DNA of 14,149 nt from Lachnospiraceae bacterium UBA3645 (GTDB lineage Bacteria; Bacillota; Clostridia; Lachnospirales; Lachnospiraceae), in the NCBI GenBank assembly GCA_002373555.1, contig DFKM01000108.1, positions 1 to 14,149 of the forward strand, in the 5' to 3' direction. The position numbers and the translations under genes were made by a program. Positions 13,896-14,149 of the stretch are shown piece after piece. Within the stretch, counting starts at the first letter, position 1, and every line of letters begins with the position of its first letter. The notes beneath the pieces are model-generated. The model was not told where the DNA came from and searched no databases. It saw only the letters and a program-made list of their open reading frames with translations.

Positions 13896-14149
13896 ATGAG
13901 AGTTGTTATTCAGGATAATTACGATAAGATGTGCAAATGGGCAGCCGATTATATCGCTGCAAAGATCAAGGCTCATAAAGAGGACCGTCCCTTTGTCCTC
14001 GGTCTTCCGACCGGCTCCAGCCCGATCGGCGTTTATAAAGAGCTTGTCCGCATGAACCAGGCCGGCGAGCTTTCCTTTGCGAATGTCGTCACTTTCAACA
14101 TGGACGAATATCTCGGACTGCCGCACGAGCATGACCAGAGCTACTGGTA
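13896..14149 (+). CDS. nagB: Glucosamine-6-phosphate deaminase NagB (partial, 5' part)
   Basis: The first 84 codons are present; the window ends within the gene. The protein begins [20 protein letters not shown] and carries [16 protein letters not shown] (35-50), the phosphate-binding loop, and [12 protein letters not shown] (64-75), with the catalytic-region aspartate of the NagB/GlmS-isomerase-like sugar phosphate fold (NagB, not the GlmS aminotransferase). NagB converts GlcN6P + water to fructose-6-phosphate + ammonia, reversibly, in the cytoplasm, usually for amino sugar catabolism with NagA. AAAGGAG (13881-13887) lies eight bases before the ATG. It is preceded by a glmS ribozyme, so its mRNA should be cleaved when GlcN6P is high, which is surprising for an enzyme that consumes GlcN6P. 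Confidence 0.96.
   Translation, partial: MRVVIQDNYDKMCKWAADYIAAKIKAHKEDRPFVLGLPTGSSPIGVYKELVRMNQAGELSFANVVTFNMDEYLGLPHEHDQSYW

Noticed and set aside
1..14149. CRISPR arrays, insertion sequences, tRNA genes, phage genes
   Set aside because: No regularly spaced direct repeats, transposase motifs, terminal repeats or tRNA cloverleaf were noticed on reading; the YolD-UvrX type pair can occur on prophages, but its surroundings are housekeeping.

Overview
The window looks like chromosomal DNA of a Gram-positive anaerobe of the Clostridia, most likely Lachnospiraceae. This rests on the gene families present (a DUF5721-type protein, QueH-type epoxyqueuosine reductase, a UvrX-like polymerase with its YolD-like partner, the radical SAM TIGR03960/TIGR03936 pair joined to a short RNase E/G), strong AGGAGG-type ribosome binding sites, sigma-A-type promoters and moderate GC. 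No mobile element, CRISPR array, tRNA or rRNA was seen.

Layout: (1) 1-197 is the tail of a sensor histidine kinase, ending at a bidirectional terminator shared with a convergent DUF5721-like gene (230-700, minus), whose promoter appears to give a leaderless mRNA. (2) 866-3141 holds a beta-CASP metallo-beta-lactamase-fold nuclease followed closely by queH. (3) 3292-4488 is acetate kinase alone, with its own promoter and terminator and no pta beside it. (4) 4647-8302 is a three-gene run: UvrX/DinB-like Y-family polymerase, YolD-like protein (4-base overlap) and a large RsiV/DUF3298-like lipoprotein. It ends at an elaborate hairpin shared with the convergent pair. (5) 8381-9696 (minus) is a split ThrE threonine/serine exporter. 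(6) 9846-13629 is a tightly overlapped operon: B12-binding-type radical SAM protein, radical SAM-linked DUF2344 protein, and RNase E/G. (7) 13604-14149 is a strong promoter inside the end of the RNase gene, a leader with two alternative hairpins, a complete glmS self-cleaving ribozyme, and the start of nagB (glucosamine-6-phosphate deaminase), cut off by the window end.

The standout is the last region. The glmS ribozyme almost always sits in front of glmS, where glucosamine-6-phosphate (GlcN6P) triggers cleavage and shuts off its own synthesis. Here the same RNA, with every core element recognisable, precedes nagB, whose usual job is to consume GlcN6P. Simple feedback logic would then be backwards. 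Either this NagB works in the synthetic direction (Fru6P + ammonia to GlcN6P), or cleavage does something other than repress, or glmS lies just downstream in the same transcript outside the window. The ribozyme also sits directly downstream of an RNase E/G gene with no terminator between them, so it could cut read-through mRNA from that operon too.
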